Shown: positions 22,911 through 31,905, counted from the stretch's first letter. The stretch is 34,865 nucleotides of DNA from JBJXGC01 sp046154545 (GCA_046154545.1 JBJXGC010000036.1:1-34865), one strand, 5' to 3'. Translations and numbers: made by a program. Notes: generated from the letters alone by a model not told the origin.

Positions 22911-25529
22911 TCATTGGCGCTCGTGCACGGTGGCGAGCGGAGGGACAGTGGCCCATGAGAACGGCAAGGGATCGGGCAGAGGTACGTAGGCACCCGCCTG
23001 ATTCCACACCCGGTAGCCTGGATCCCGGCCGCGGGCCAGGCCGAGCGCCACGCTCTGTTCGAGCGGGATCGCCGCCGCCGCTGGCCGCGCCAGTCCGGTG
23101 GGACTGTCCGCCGTCACGCCCGCCGCGTAGAGCGCCGCGACCTCGGGCTCGGCGAGGCCCAACAGTCCGCGCAGCACCAGGCTGTTCTGAGCCCCGAAAT
23201 TGGGGGCTGCCCAGCGGACCCGCGCTGGCGTCCGGGCGAATCGCTGCCATGGGCCGGGCACGATGCGGACGCCACTCTCCTCATGCTGAGCCCGGACGAG
23301 CTGGCCCCGGTGCCAGGGCTGTGGGTTGCGGACCGTTTCGTCGTAGCGGTTGACCGGCGCCGCCCGCACCCCCGCGCCCTGGAGGAACTCCGCCGCGGCC
23401 GCGTTCGTCCGGGCACGTGTCCAGGTCGCGATCTGCGCGTCGATCTCGTCCTCGGCGGCTTTGCGCCCGGCGAATGAAGCCCACTCCGGCCGGTCGGCGA
23501 GCGCGCCGGCGAGGGCATGGACAAGGGTCGCCCACTCGGAGTCGCTTTCAACGGCGATCGCGACCCACGCGTCCGTGGCGCCCAGGGTGGTGCCATCCGC
23601 CATGGATGGATAGATATTGTGCGGCGCATACCAGGGGTGGCGGTTGCCGTGCCGGCCCCACGCACCACCCTCGGCGAGAAACTGCAGCAAGGGCGCGGCG
23701 CCGCTGAGTGCGGCTAACTCGTACTGAGCGAGGTCGATGGACTGTCCTTCACCGGTCTTGCGGCGGTGTTCGAGGGCGAGCATGACCGCGAAAGCGCCGT
23801 GGAGGGCACCAGCCATGTCGGGATAGGGAATCGCGCTGGCGACGGGCGGCCCGTCTCCGTAACCGGTCACGTCCGCGATGCCCCCACCGGGTTCGAGGCT
23901 CCACCCGTAGGCCGAGTAGCCAGACCACGGCCCGGTCTGTCCATAGCCACAGCTGGACAGCATGATCAGGCCGGGAGTGATGCGGCGCAGGTCTTCGTAG
24001 CTCAGGCCGAAATCGCGCATGACTCGCGGGGTGTAGTTCTCGAAGACCACATCGGCCCCGGCGACAAGGCGCTTAAAGATCTCCTGGCCCTGCGGCGTCG
24101 AGAGTTCGAGCGCGAGGTGCGCCTTGCTCGTGTTCGCGATCAGGTAGGCCGGCGACCGGTCGTAGAAGCGGTCGGTGAGCTCATCGTCGGCATAGGGTCC
24201 AACGCGCGCGTTGTCCGGGTGCGACGGGGATTCGATCTTGAGGACGTCAGCGCCGAGGTCGGCGAGGATCTTCGTCCCGCAGGGGGCTGCCCAGGCCGTG
24301 CCGAGTTCCAGCACGCGGATGCCGGAAAGCGGCAGGCGGGAGTCCCGGGGCGCGGCCGAGGTGGGGACCGGCCGGGGTCCCCAGCCAATCGCCTGCACCG
24401 GCGTGTCCCCCAGGAGCGGCGCGGGCCGGCTCATTCGCCACGGGGTCTGACCCATGACGAACGGGCGCGACGGCAAACGGGCGGACAGCCCGTCCGGCCC
24501 TTCGACCGCGCGAATAAAACCCCGCGCGGCGAGCTGCGGACACTCGGCCAGGTCGCGAGCGCCCTGGACCTTCGCGAACGGCATACGCAGCGCCTGGGCT
24601 CCGTGGAACCAGTGGTCGCGGCTCTCCTCCCGGAAGCGGCGGGCGACGATGCTGCCGGCCGCCGCGAGATTGGCGGCCACGGCGGCCCGGTCGAGGAACT
24701 TCTCCTCCATCAGTTCGGGTTCGGCAAGGAGGGCGAGAAGCCGGTCATAGCCATCGCGGCCAATGACGCTCGCGATGTATCCGTCGGAGCAGGGGAACAC
24801 GCCGAGTTCGACACGCGGCGTCTTCCCGGCGCGCCGAAGAACGGTGCCCGTGAACGAAACGACGAACGGGAGAGCAGCCTGGGCGCCGATCATGGCGTCC
24901 AGGCCCGCGACGTCCAGGACCTGGCCATGGCCACTCCGCTCGCGCTCCCAGCAGGCGACGAGCACGCCGACGGCCAGGGCGGCGCCGCTGGTATACCAGG
25001 CCACACCCGTCCCATGGGCGACAGGCGGGCGTTCGGCGGGACCGCTCGCGCCAAGCAGCCCGCTCAACGCATAAAGGACGAGTTCGCCGCCTCGCCAGCC
25101 AGCCAGGGGGCCATCGGGGCCGAAGTCAGACACGTGCGCCACGACGAGGTGAGGGCGATGTTCACGCAGCGCTTGGGGCTGAAGCGCGTCCGCCATCGCG
25201 GGCCCACCCGCGGCCGTGGAAGGGACGGCAGAGATGACGACGTCCGCGCCGTCAAGCAGCGGGACGAGGGAAGCGACGCTCCGCTCCCAATCCACAACAA
25301 CGCTTCGCTTCGAGCTGTCAATCCAGCGATGCAACGCTCCGTCAGCGCCCGGCGCGCCGGGGAGGCGGATACGCCGGCGAGCATCACAGCCGGCCGGAAG
25401 CTCGACCTTGACGACGTCGGCACTGAAATCGGCGAGAAGCTTCCCGGCGTAGGCCAGGGCAGACGAGTCGCCGATCTCAAGTACACGGAGACCAGCCAGG
25501 GCGGCAGGGTGGGCTGAATCGCTGTCCAT
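22911..25529 (-). CDS. Fused double-domain CaiB/BaiF (family III) CoA-transferase
   Basis: This 872-residue protein contains two class III CoA-transferase units in tandem. Domain 1 (about 12-390) opens LAGLRVLEIGDSSALAYAGK; domain 2 (from about 400) opens LSGIRVLELGTAWAAPCGTK and continues with ADVLKIESPSHPDN. In domain 2 the catalytic Asp is present in PYPDMAGALHGAFAV (D571). At the matching place in domain 1, GVAWYTSGAALAV has Tyr where Asp is expected, so domain 1 is probably structural. The family moves CoA between carboxylic acids. ATG 25529 is preferred over the longer frame because a -10-like TAAACT lies 8 nt before it. Nearby enoyl-CoA and LLM genes suggest acid degradation; the substrate is unknown. 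Confidence 0.93.
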   Translation of the reverse strand: MDSDSAHPAALAGLRVLEIGDSSALAYAGKLLADFSADVVKVELPAGCDARRRIRLPGAPGADGALHRWIDSSKRSVVVDWERSVASLVPLLDGADVVISAVPSTAAGGPAMADALQPQALREHRPHLVVAHVSDFGPDGPLAGWRGGELVLYALSGLLGASGPAERPPVAHGTGVAWYTSGAALAVGVLVACWERERSGHGQVLDVAGLDAMIGAQAALPFVVSFTGTVLRRAGKTPRVELGVFPCSDGYIASVIGRDGYDRLLALLAEPELMEEKFLDRAAVAANLAAAGSIVARRFREESRDHWFHGAQALRMPFAKVQGARDLAECPQLAARGFIRAVEGPDGLSARLPSRPFVMGQTPWRMSRPAPLLGDTPVQAIGWGPRPVPTSAAPRDSRLPLSGIRVLELGTAWAAPCGTKILADLGADVLKIESPSHPDNARVGPYADDELTDRFYDRSPAYLIANTSKAHLALELSTPQGQEIFKRLVAGADVVFENYTPRVMRDFGLSYEDLRRITPGLIMLSSCGYGQTGPWSGYSAYGWSLEPGGGIADVTGYGDGPPVASAIPYPDMAGALHGAFAVMLALEHRRKTGEGQSIDLAQYELAALSGAAPLLQFLAEGGAWGRHGNRHPWYAPHNIYPSMADGTTLGATDAWVAIAVESDSEWATLVHALAGALADRPEWASFAGRKAAEDEIDAQIATWTRARTNAAAAEFLQGAGVRAAPVNRYDETVRNPQPWHRGQLVRAQHEESGVRIVPGPWQRFARTPARVRWAAPNFGAQNSLVLRGLLGLAEPEVAALYAAGVTADSPTGLARPAAAAIPLEQSVALGLARGRDPGYRVWNQAGAYVPLPDPLPFSWATVPPLATVHERQ

Positions 25530-25537
25530 AGCGGCGC

Positions 25538-25543
25538 AGTTTA
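25538..25543 (-). promoter_or_regulatory. Candidate -10 element of the CoA-transferase gene, leaderless layout
   Basis: TAAACT on the minus strand, 8 nt before ATG 25529, with no ribosome site between. It would separate this gene from the LLM gene upstream. Confidence 0.45.
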
Positions 25544-25625
25544 CGGGTAAGGCGCGGCGTGTGTTGGGGGCCGGGTGCTCGGGATCAGTCTCAAACGCCC
25601 TCATGAGGACTGCTGAGGCGTCTCC

Positions 25626-26495
25626 CTACCAATTCCCAACCACTTCCTTGGCTAACCCCTCCAGCCGGTGCACCACATCATCCGAATCGCGGCCGCCCAT
25701 CACGAAGATGACCTGATCGACGCCGGCTTCCTGGTAGGCCTCGACGAGGGCGCGGCTGGCCGGACGGCGCAGGGGACAGACGCTGACCTCGACCTGGGCG
25801 CGGCTGCGGTTGTTCTGTTCGAGGAGGACGGTGAGATGGCCGATCTTGTCGGCGGCCTCCTCGGGGTCGAGGTCGAACCCGAACCAGCCCTGGCCGACCT
25901 CGGCCACCCGCCGCAGGGCGGGCTCCGATTCGCCGCCGAAGACGAAGGGCGGGTGGGGCGACTGGATGGGGTTCGGCTCCTGGCGGCAGGCGGGGAGGTC
26001 GTAGAAGTCGCCGTGGTACTCGGAGAGGCCGTCCTGCCATAGGGCCTGCATGACTTCGAGGTACTCGCGCGTGCGCTGGGCGCGCTTCGCCCAGGGCACC
26101 TGGAGGGCGGCGAACTCTTCGGCCAGCCAGCCGATTCCGATGCCGAAATCGAAGCGGCCGTTGCTCAGCCAGTCGAGGCTGGCGACCTCTTTGGCGGTGT
26201 AGACGGGGTTGCGCTGGGGCACCAGGCAGATGCCCGTCCCGAGGCGGATGCGGTCCGTGACGGCGGCCGCGAAGGTGAGCACCGCGAAGGGGTCGATGAT
26301 GCCGCGGCCGGGGGCGACGGCGAGGCGTCCGTCGGCCGTGTAGGGGTAGCGCGAAGAGTACTCCTCGAAAAGGACGACGTGCTCAGGCGCCCACATCGAA
26401 TGGAAGCCAAGGTCCTCGGCCGCCTTCGCCACGCGGCGGACGTAGGCGGGGGTGGCAATGGGCGTCCCCAGCGGGGGCATAATGCCGATCTTCAT
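25626..26495 (-). CDS. LLM class flavin/F420-dependent oxidoreductase
   Basis: This 289-residue TIM-barrel protein of the bacterial luciferase-like family begins KIGIMPPLGTPIATPAYVRR and has HSMWAPEHVVLFEEY, IRLGTGICLVPQRNP and RFDFGIGIGWLAEEFAALQVPW, a standard LLM sequence. GGESEPALRRVAEVGQGWFG marks the second half of the barrel. The family uses F420 or FMN to oxidise alcohols, alkanes or cyclic compounds; the exact cofactor cannot be decided. ATG has a GAGGAGG site. It lies between the Eis-like gene and the CoA-transferase. Confidence 0.92.
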   Translation of the reverse strand: MKIGIMPPLGTPIATPAYVRRVAKAAEDLGFHSMWAPEHVVLFEEYSSRYPYTADGRLAVAPGRGIIDPFAVLTFAAAVTDRIRLGTGICLVPQRNPVYTAKEVASLDWLSNGRFDFGIGIGWLAEEFAALQVPWAKRAQRTREYLEVMQALWQDGLSEYHGDFYDLPACRQEPNPIQSPHPPFVFGGESEPALRRVAEVGQGWFGFDLDPEEAADKIGHLTVLLEQNNRSRAQVEVSVCPLRRPASRALVEAYQEAGVDQVIFVMGGRDSDDVVHRLEGLAKEVVGNW

Positions 26496-26599
26496 GAGGT
26501 CCTCCTCTGTCTCGTTCAGGCCCCAATGCTACCGGGGCCGGGCGTAGCGGCGCCGGGTGACTTCCCCTCGCCCTGGGCACGGCGAGATGACGCGCCCAC

Positions 26600-27805
26600 T
26601 CAGAAGTTGTTCGGGCAGAAGGGCGCGTACTCCGTCCGGAAGATCCGGTCGGCGCGCTTCAGGACCTCTGCCGAGCCCTCCACGGCGCCCGCGCGCGAGA
26701 GGTGCGTCGCCGTCCGCGCCCCCGCGATCAGCGTCGCCAGGGCGTTCGGCGTGACCGTGAGGTCGGGGGTGCGCTCCACCTGCCGCGCCTCGGCCGTGGG
26801 GCCGTCCGTTTCCAGGAGCCAGGTGCCGCTGTTCCACGGACACATGGCGTCATGCATCCGGATGCTCAGCTCGCCTCGGTCGCCGTACGGCCGGGCCGCG
26901 AGGGCCGGACCGGCGTCGACCACACGCATCCAGATCGCGTCCGAAACGGCCGTCTTCAACATCCGCGGTTCGAGCAGCAGCTCCGGCGCCGGGTTGTCCG
27001 GCGAGACCCGCATCTGCACCTGGGCCACCAGGTCGTGCTTCAAGATGAACTCCCAGAGCGCCCGGTGGGCGTCCAGGTCGAGGGCGATGAAGTCCTTCAC
27101 GTCGAACAGTTGGTCCGGGCCGGGCCGGCGCGCCTCCGTCCAATTCGACGTCTGGTACACGAGGTATCCGCGCACGCTCCCTCCGGCATCGCGGTAGACC
27201 GCGACATAGACCGGGCGATCCTTGGGGAAGGCCTTCAGCGTGTCGGCATGCCAGAGGGCGGACGAGCGGTGGATCACCAGGTTCCGGGTCGTCGCATATT
27301 CGATGAAGAGCTGCTTGATGGTCGCGTAGGCCTCCTCCGGCGTTTCGATCGTCACCTGGCCGGCGCCCGTCCACGGCTCCCGCAGCTGGGCCGTCCGGGG
27401 GTCGAAGGCATACTTCACGCTGTCGCTGGCGATGCCGTACCCGAAGCGCTGGTAGATCGCGCCCATGCTCGCCCAGAGGATCGCCAGGGGCTGGCCCCGT
27501 TCGCGCTGATCCCGGAAGGCCTGCTCCATCAGTTGCCGGAGCAATCCCTGGCGCCGGTACTGCGGCAACGTCCCCACCATCGTCACGCCCGCCATATGCA
27601 CGGGGTTTCCGTTCAGCCGGACCGTGAACGGGAACGCCCCCACCTGCGAGGCGACGCGCTCGCCGTCGAAGGCGCAGAGCGTCCAGTCCGCCTGCGTCTG
27701 GACATCTTGCGCGCCCACCTGGGGGTCGGCGAACACGTATGCGCCCATCGCGTCGTACTGCTTGATCTCCTCGGGTGTCCGGCAGGGCCTGATTTCGAAT
27801 GCCAT
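26600..27805 (-). CDS. Eis-like GNAT family N-acetyltransferase
   Basis: This 401-residue protein has the three-part layout of the Eis family: an N-terminal GNAT domain with VTMVGTLPQYRRQGLLRQLM (acetyl-CoA loop) and SMGAIYQRFGYGIAS, a second degenerate GNAT domain, and a C-terminal sterol-carrier-like fold (VVDAGPALAARPYGDRGELSIR) ending in PFCPNNF; the free C-terminal carboxylate is catalytic in studied members. Eis proteins acetylate amines on aminoglycosides, peptides or other acceptors. The natural substrate here is unknown. ATG has a GGAGG site. Confidence 0.92.
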   Translation of the reverse strand: MAFEIRPCRTPEEIKQYDAMGAYVFADPQVGAQDVQTQADWTLCAFDGERVASQVGAFPFTVRLNGNPVHMAGVTMVGTLPQYRRQGLLRQLMEQAFRDQRERGQPLAILWASMGAIYQRFGYGIASDSVKYAFDPRTAQLREPWTGAGQVTIETPEEAYATIKQLFIEYATTRNLVIHRSSALWHADTLKAFPKDRPVYVAVYRDAGGSVRGYLVYQTSNWTEARRPGPDQLFDVKDFIALDLDAHRALWEFILKHDLVAQVQMRVSPDNPAPELLLEPRMLKTAVSDAIWMRVVDAGPALAARPYGDRGELSIRMHDAMCPWNSGTWLLETDGPTAEARQVERTPDLTVTPNALATLIAGARTATHLSRAGAVEGSAEVLKRADRIFRTEYAPFCPNNF

Positions 27806-27865
27806 GGCAGCGCCTCCATCTCTCGCTCGCGGAGAGTATACGGGCGCGGCGGCGCGGTTTGCCGA

Positions 27866-29719
27866 TCAGGGCTGCAGGGGCAACAGCGTCGCATCCTCCG
27901 TGAGCTTCACGAAATAGGTGCCGCACGCTTCGATCTCGGCGAAGCCGCGCGCCCAGGCCGGCGTCGCGGCATTGCCCCACACGTCCCAGCCTTCGTTCGC
28001 CCCCGGGCGGTAGCGATAGACCTCGCTGTACTTGCCCTCGATGCTCGAAAGCGCGTCCCGCACGCCGGCCGTCCCGCCGAAGTACACGAACGTGTTCCAC
28101 CCGGCCTTCAGCGGCGCCGGCAGTGGCACCGTCAGCGTGAACCCGGCCGCCAGTGCCACCGGCTCGTCCACGAGGAACCAGTACGCCTCGCCCGTTTCCA
28201 GCGTCGAAAGGGTCTGGCCCACGGTCGTGTCCCGCAACCAGCGCCGGTACCCCAGCGTCCCCGGGTCCAGGTGGTAGACGGCCCGGATCCGGCCCCGGTC
28301 ATCGCCCGGTACCCGCGCCGTCAGCGCCGCCGTCGTATCGAAGTAGCCTACGAGGTTCCAGCCGGGCTGCAGCTCCACATTCCCGCACTGGATGACCCCG
28401 GCCCCGACCCGCACGCGCGGCCCGAACTCCGACGTATTCCCGCTGGCGTCGGTCGCCAGCGCCGTCAGCCACTGCCCGGGCGTCACCGGCGGCAGGTCGA
28501 AGGCGAAGGCGCCGCCGCCGTCGGCCGTGGCCAGTGCTATCGGCACCGGCGCGCCCCCGTACTCCCTGTCCCCGGCGACCACCGCAAGGTACAGCTCGAT
28601 CTTGCAGCCGCCGCAGCCGGCGCCTGCTGAGCCCTCCACCCGCTGCTGCGTCGCCCGGCTGAGGACGGGATGGTTCAGAAGGTCGTTCGCGCCGCTGTCC
28701 CCGTCGCCGGGGTCGTTGCCGTTGCGCAGGCCGTCGGCGCCCAGGTCGATGGAGTGCCCACCGATTTCGCTGAAGACGTTGCCGGAGAGCGTGTTCTGGG
28801 TGACGGGCACGCCGGAAGCGTCGGCCAGGACCTGGATGCCGGCCGTCGCCGTATTGGCGATCACATTGCGGACAACGCGCGTGCCGGCGCTGCGTTGGCC
28901 GAGGACCACACCCACTCCCACCGGCGCCGCGCTTCCTCCGGGCGTCCGTCCGATCACGTTCCGCGCCACCACCACGCCGGTGAAGTCCGGCGGCTGGCCA
29001 TCCCCAACCCTCACGCCAACCGTGGCGTTCCCGATGACGTTCGCCTGGGCGGCCGGGATGCTCTCGCCGCCCACCTCCGAGTCGCGCGCCGTCACCAGGA
29101 TCCCCGTCACCACTGGCGCAGCCTCGCCAGAGCCCGGAGCGAAGCCGATGGCGTTCCCCCGCACGGTCATCGCCTGGCCAGCGAGCCGCAGGCCGATCGC
29201 GCAGTCCCCCAGCCGGTTCCCCTGCCCCGTGCCGCTGTCACCGCCCACCGTGCTCCCCGCGCCCGAGACCGCCAGGCAGGCTCCGCCGAACATCCGGACC
29301 CGCAGTCCCCGTACGGCGGCTGTCGCACCGGTCAGCCGGAGCCCGTCGCTCGTGCCGCCGACCGCGGAGCCATCGACGATGACACCGGCCCCACTCCCGT
29401 CGATCGTCACCTTCTGGCGGCTGATGGCCGGGAGCGGACTCCCCGTCACGGCTATCGTGGCCGGCGTACTCGCGGGGAAGGTGGCGCCCCTGAAGGTGAT
29501 TGTGTAGGGGTCGGCGCTGGTCTCGGCGTTGACGGTCTCGATCGCCTTTCGCAGGGTGCACTTCGCCGCGTCCGGGCAGGCGGCGCCGCTGCCGGTAGCG
29601 TCCCCGGTACTCGTCACTTCGACCGTCAGCGGCCCCGCAGCCCCACTTCGCTCCGCGGCCCGCGAACCCAGGGCGAGCGCCGTCACGGTCATCAACACGA
29701 GGACTACTCGCCTGTTCAC
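27866..29719 (-). CDS. Secreted CSLREA/right-handed beta-helix surface protein
   Basis: From GTG 29719 this gives about 617 residues. A signal peptide (NRRVVLVLMTVTALALGSRA) is followed by a CSLREA-like segment (ACPDAAKCTLRKAIETVNA) that marks a class of secreted repeat proteins. Residues about 100-330 are parallel beta-helix repeats rich in V-x-G-N-x-I (GNRLGDCAIGLRLAG, RNVIGRTPGGSAAPVG, RNVIANTATAGIQVL, QNTLSGNVFSEIGGHSIDLG). The end is an Ig-like or beta-sandwich segment and a Trp/Tyr-rich domain of LQPGWNLVGYF and LKAGWNTFVYFGG repeats. It is probably an adhesin or polysaccharide-binding protein; no catalytic residues stand out. The longer frame from TTG 29761 is less likely. Confidence 0.85.
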   Translation of the reverse strand: MNRRVVLVLMTVTALALGSRAAERSGAAGPLTVEVTSTGDATGSGAACPDAAKCTLRKAIETVNAETSADPYTITFRGATFPASTPATIAVTGSPLPAISRQKVTIDGSGAGVIVDGSAVGGTSDGLRLTGATAAVRGLRVRMFGGACLAVSGAGSTVGGDSGTGQGNRLGDCAIGLRLAGQAMTVRGNAIGFAPGSGEAAPVVTGILVTARDSEVGGESIPAAQANVIGNATVGVRVGDGQPPDFTGVVVARNVIGRTPGGSAAPVGVGVVLGQRSAGTRVVRNVIANTATAGIQVLADASGVPVTQNTLSGNVFSEIGGHSIDLGADGLRNGNDPGDGDSGANDLLNHPVLSRATQQRVEGSAGAGCGGCKIELYLAVVAGDREYGGAPVPIALATADGGGAFAFDLPPVTPGQWLTALATDASGNTSEFGPRVRVGAGVIQCGNVELQPGWNLVGYFDTTAALTARVPGDDRGRIRAVYHLDPGTLGYRRWLRDTTVGQTLSTLETGEAYWFLVDEPVALAAGFTLTVPLPAPLKAGWNTFVYFGGTAGVRDALSSIEGKYSEVYRYRPGANEGWDVWGNAATPAWARGFAEIEACGTYFVKLTEDATLLPLQP

Positions 29720-29842
29720 GCACTGCACGCTACTGCGCCCCGCATGGCACCCGCAACACAATGTTAAGAGAGCCGAGTGTCGCCGCCCGTCCGGTCGCGG
29801 GATGACCTACCTGGCCCCCACGAACGCCGCCGATGCTGAGGG

Positions 29843-30676
29843 CTATAGCGCCTGGAACACCCGCTTGCCATCGACCCGCAAAATCCGTCCCACGCCCGGG
29901 AAGGCCCAGTGGCCCGCGATCCAGGTGCGGCCATCGGCGGCCGCCATGTCGAACAGCTTGTCCCGGGTCTTGGCGCTGACGGTGGGGTCAGCATCGAACG
30001 ACGGCGACCAGTCCGGGTGGTCGAGTTGCACCGGGTGGTGGCTGGCGTCGCCGATGATGATCGCCTTCTCGCCCGCGCTCTGGATGCCCACGCAGATGTG
30101 CCCCGGAGTGTGACCCGGGCTGTGCACGAACACCAGGTTCTCGTCGATAGCCGACTCTCCGAGCACGAACTTCAGCCGCCCGCTGTTCGTCAGCGGCTCC
30201 ACCGTGTCCGCCAGGTGGGGATGCGAAGGGTCGTTCACGAACTTCGGCTGCATCCAGTAGTCCCACTCCACCTGCTGGATGAGGAACTGCGCGTTCGGGA
30301 AGAAGATCTGCTTCGAACCGTCCGGCGTGTCGATCGTGTTCCAGCCGGTGTGGTCGATGTGCAGGTGGGTATGGATGACGAGGTCGATCTCCCCGGGCGC
30401 GACGCCAGCCTCTTTCAGCGCCACGTCGAGCTTGCCGATGGGGAAGCCGGTGCGCCTGCGGTTGCCCAGGCCCGTATCGACGAGGACGTTCTTCCCCGCC
30501 GAGCGCACCAGGTAGCTCGTGATGCTCATCGGCATCAGGCCACGCTCGTCCGCCTGGTGTTTGTACTCTTCCGCGAACTGATCGCCGTGGTCCGGCATGA
30601 ACTGGCGGGGGTTCATCAGGATCGCGGTGTCCTGGATCGGTGTAATCGTGACGTTCCCAATCGTGACCTTGTCCAT
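29843..30676 (-). CDS. Metallo-beta-lactamase fold hydrolase
   Basis: This 277-residue hydrolase contains HTHLHIDHTGWNT, whose H-x-H-x-D-H binds two metals (about residues 104-109), then FVHSPGHTPGHICVG with a further His, IIGDASHHPVQ with the bridging Asp, and a late AGHWAFPGVG His. The set matches lactonase or quinolone/phosphodiesterase-like members of the superfamily; N-acyl-homoserine lactonase is one possibility but not proven. ATG has a GGAGGA site 7 nt upstream. It is divergent from the SIR2-like gene. Confidence 0.92.
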   Translation of the reverse strand: MDKVTIGNVTITPIQDTAILMNPRQFMPDHGDQFAEEYKHQADERGLMPMSITSYLVRSAGKNVLVDTGLGNRRRTGFPIGKLDVALKEAGVAPGEIDLVIHTHLHIDHTGWNTIDTPDGSKQIFFPNAQFLIQQVEWDYWMQPKFVNDPSHPHLADTVEPLTNSGRLKFVLGESAIDENLVFVHSPGHTPGHICVGIQSAGEKAIIIGDASHHPVQLDHPDWSPSFDADPTVSAKTRDKLFDMAAADGRTWIAGHWAFPGVGRILRVDGKRVFQAL

Positions 30677-30803
30677 GGCTGCTTCCTCCGGGCCGCGACT
30701 CTACCGGGTTTACCGGTGCGGCGCGAGGCCATAGACCAGTGGATCGTGGACGCCGCTGGTCGCCGGATGCGCGGAGTCGGCATGGCGGGTAGCCTCGTGC
30801 GCG

Positions 30804-31898
30804 ATGACTCCTTGGGGCGACACGGTGGCATTTCTGTTTGGGGCGGGAGCAAGCATGTCGCATCTTCCCGGTCAGCAAGCGCTCGTCGGTCGGCTCCTCG
30901 ATTCGAAGGATCCACGTTTGTTTCCCGCACGGAAGTATCTGATGCGGGTGTTCCCTGGAATCGAAGCTGCCAGCAGCCCGTCGCTCGAAGAAGTGATAGG
31001 TCCACTGGAAATAGGGGAGGCAGAGGAGTATTGGTTCCACTTAGCTGGTAAGTCTGATGAAAAGATTCTTGTCACCAACGGAGCCGTGCTAGATTCCGTT
31101 GACACAGGTATAGCGCAGGAACTCGATCCCCGTAACTTGCCCCGCTGGCCGGCCGCCAATGCGCCTGATGGCGCGGCCGCCGCCGCTCGGGCGGAATTTC
31201 GAAAGTTCTACGGAGACCGGTACTCGTTACTGGCTTATGCCCGACTGGTTGGCTTCTTGTCTGACCAAGGTGTTCTTGGCAGCACGCCGATGATCACGCT
31301 GAACTATGATCTCCTATTGGACAGGACACTTATCGCCTTCGACGTACGAGTGAACTACGGTTTCAGTTTCTTCGTTGATGACCCTGTGGTCGATGAGGCG
31401 ACATCAACGACCGACGTCAGTTCTGAGGCAATACTGATCAAATTACATGGCTCCCTTAACTGGCGCATGTGTGACGCGTGCCACTATCTGCGAAATTTCC
31501 GCACGCGGTCCATATGGCCCAATAGCCGTTGTGCCGACTGTCACAAGGAACGCGCGCGGCCAATGCTGATTCGCCCGACTGTCCTTAAGGACTTCAAGCA
31601 CCGCGTGTGGCAGGCGCTATGGCGTGAAGCCGGCCATCAGCTCGCCAACGCGGAGACTTGGGTTATCGTCGGGTACAGTCTGCCACTTGCCGACGTCTGG
31701 GTGCTCCGCATGCTGCTCCAGTCCTATCGGTCCGGCCCGCGGGGGAGGCAGCCAAAGCGGGTCATTGTCGTCAACCCCGATGAGGCCGTCCAACGGCGCT
31801 TTCGGCTCATCTTTCCCGAATCCGAGTCTGTCCTAAGCCGCTTCGACAGCTGGATGGATGCGGCGCTGGGCCAAAAAAAGCCCCGGGTCACATCGTGA
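30804..31898 (+). CDS. SIR2-like domain protein with a zinc-ribbon insert
   Basis: This 364-residue protein has the NAD-binding opening FLFGAGASMSHL (GAGAS at 13-17), PMITLNYDLLLDR (167-169 Asn-Tyr-Asp), IKLHGSLNW with the catalytic-site His (about 215), a Cys pair CDAC (223-226) and CADC (243-246) that can bind zinc, and WVIVGYSLPLADVWV. These are SIR2_2-type features, a group that includes NAD-degrading defence proteins. The gene is poorer in G+C (about 43-48% in the 60-bp samples I counted) than its neighbours, so it is probably transferred. It stands alone, with no partner gene. Its last codons lie in the terminator hairpin of the opposite strand. Confidence 0.88.
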   Translation: MTPWGDTVAFLFGAGASMSHLPGQQALVGRLLDSKDPRLFPARKYLMRVFPGIEAASSPSLEEVIGPLEIGEAEEYWFHLAGKSDEKILVTNGAVLDSVDTGIAQELDPRNLPRWPAANAPDGAAAAARAEFRKFYGDRYSLLAYARLVGFLSDQGVLGSTPMITLNYDLLLDRTLIAFDVRVNYGFSFFVDDPVVDEATSTTDVSSEAILIKLHGSLNWRMCDACHYLRNFRTRSIWPNSRCADCHKERARPMLIRPTVLKDFKHRVWQALWREAGHQLANAETWVIVGYSLPLADVWVLRMLLQSYRSGPRGRQPKRVIVVNPDEAVQRRFRLIFPESESVLSRFDSWMDAALGQKKPRVTS

Positions 31899-31905
31899 CC
31901 CGGGG
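31873..31905 (-). terminator. Intrinsic terminator of the SCO1664-family gene
   Basis: CCCCGGGTCAC (31881-31891) and GTGACCCGGGG (31895-31905) form a perfect 11-bp hairpin with a 3-nt loop. On the minus strand it is followed by C and seven T (31879-31873), so it terminates minus-strand transcription. It lies inside the last codons and stop of the SIR2-like gene; no T-run follows on the plus strand. Confidence 0.85.

Noticed and set aside
23766..25517. 583-codon plus-strand open frame over the CoA-transferase
   Set aside because: Antisense shadow; no signature, composition biased by GC.
26702..28630. 642-codon plus-strand open frame
   Set aside because: Shadow of the Eis-like and CSLREA genes on the minus strand; Arg/Gly/Pro/His-rich without domain features.
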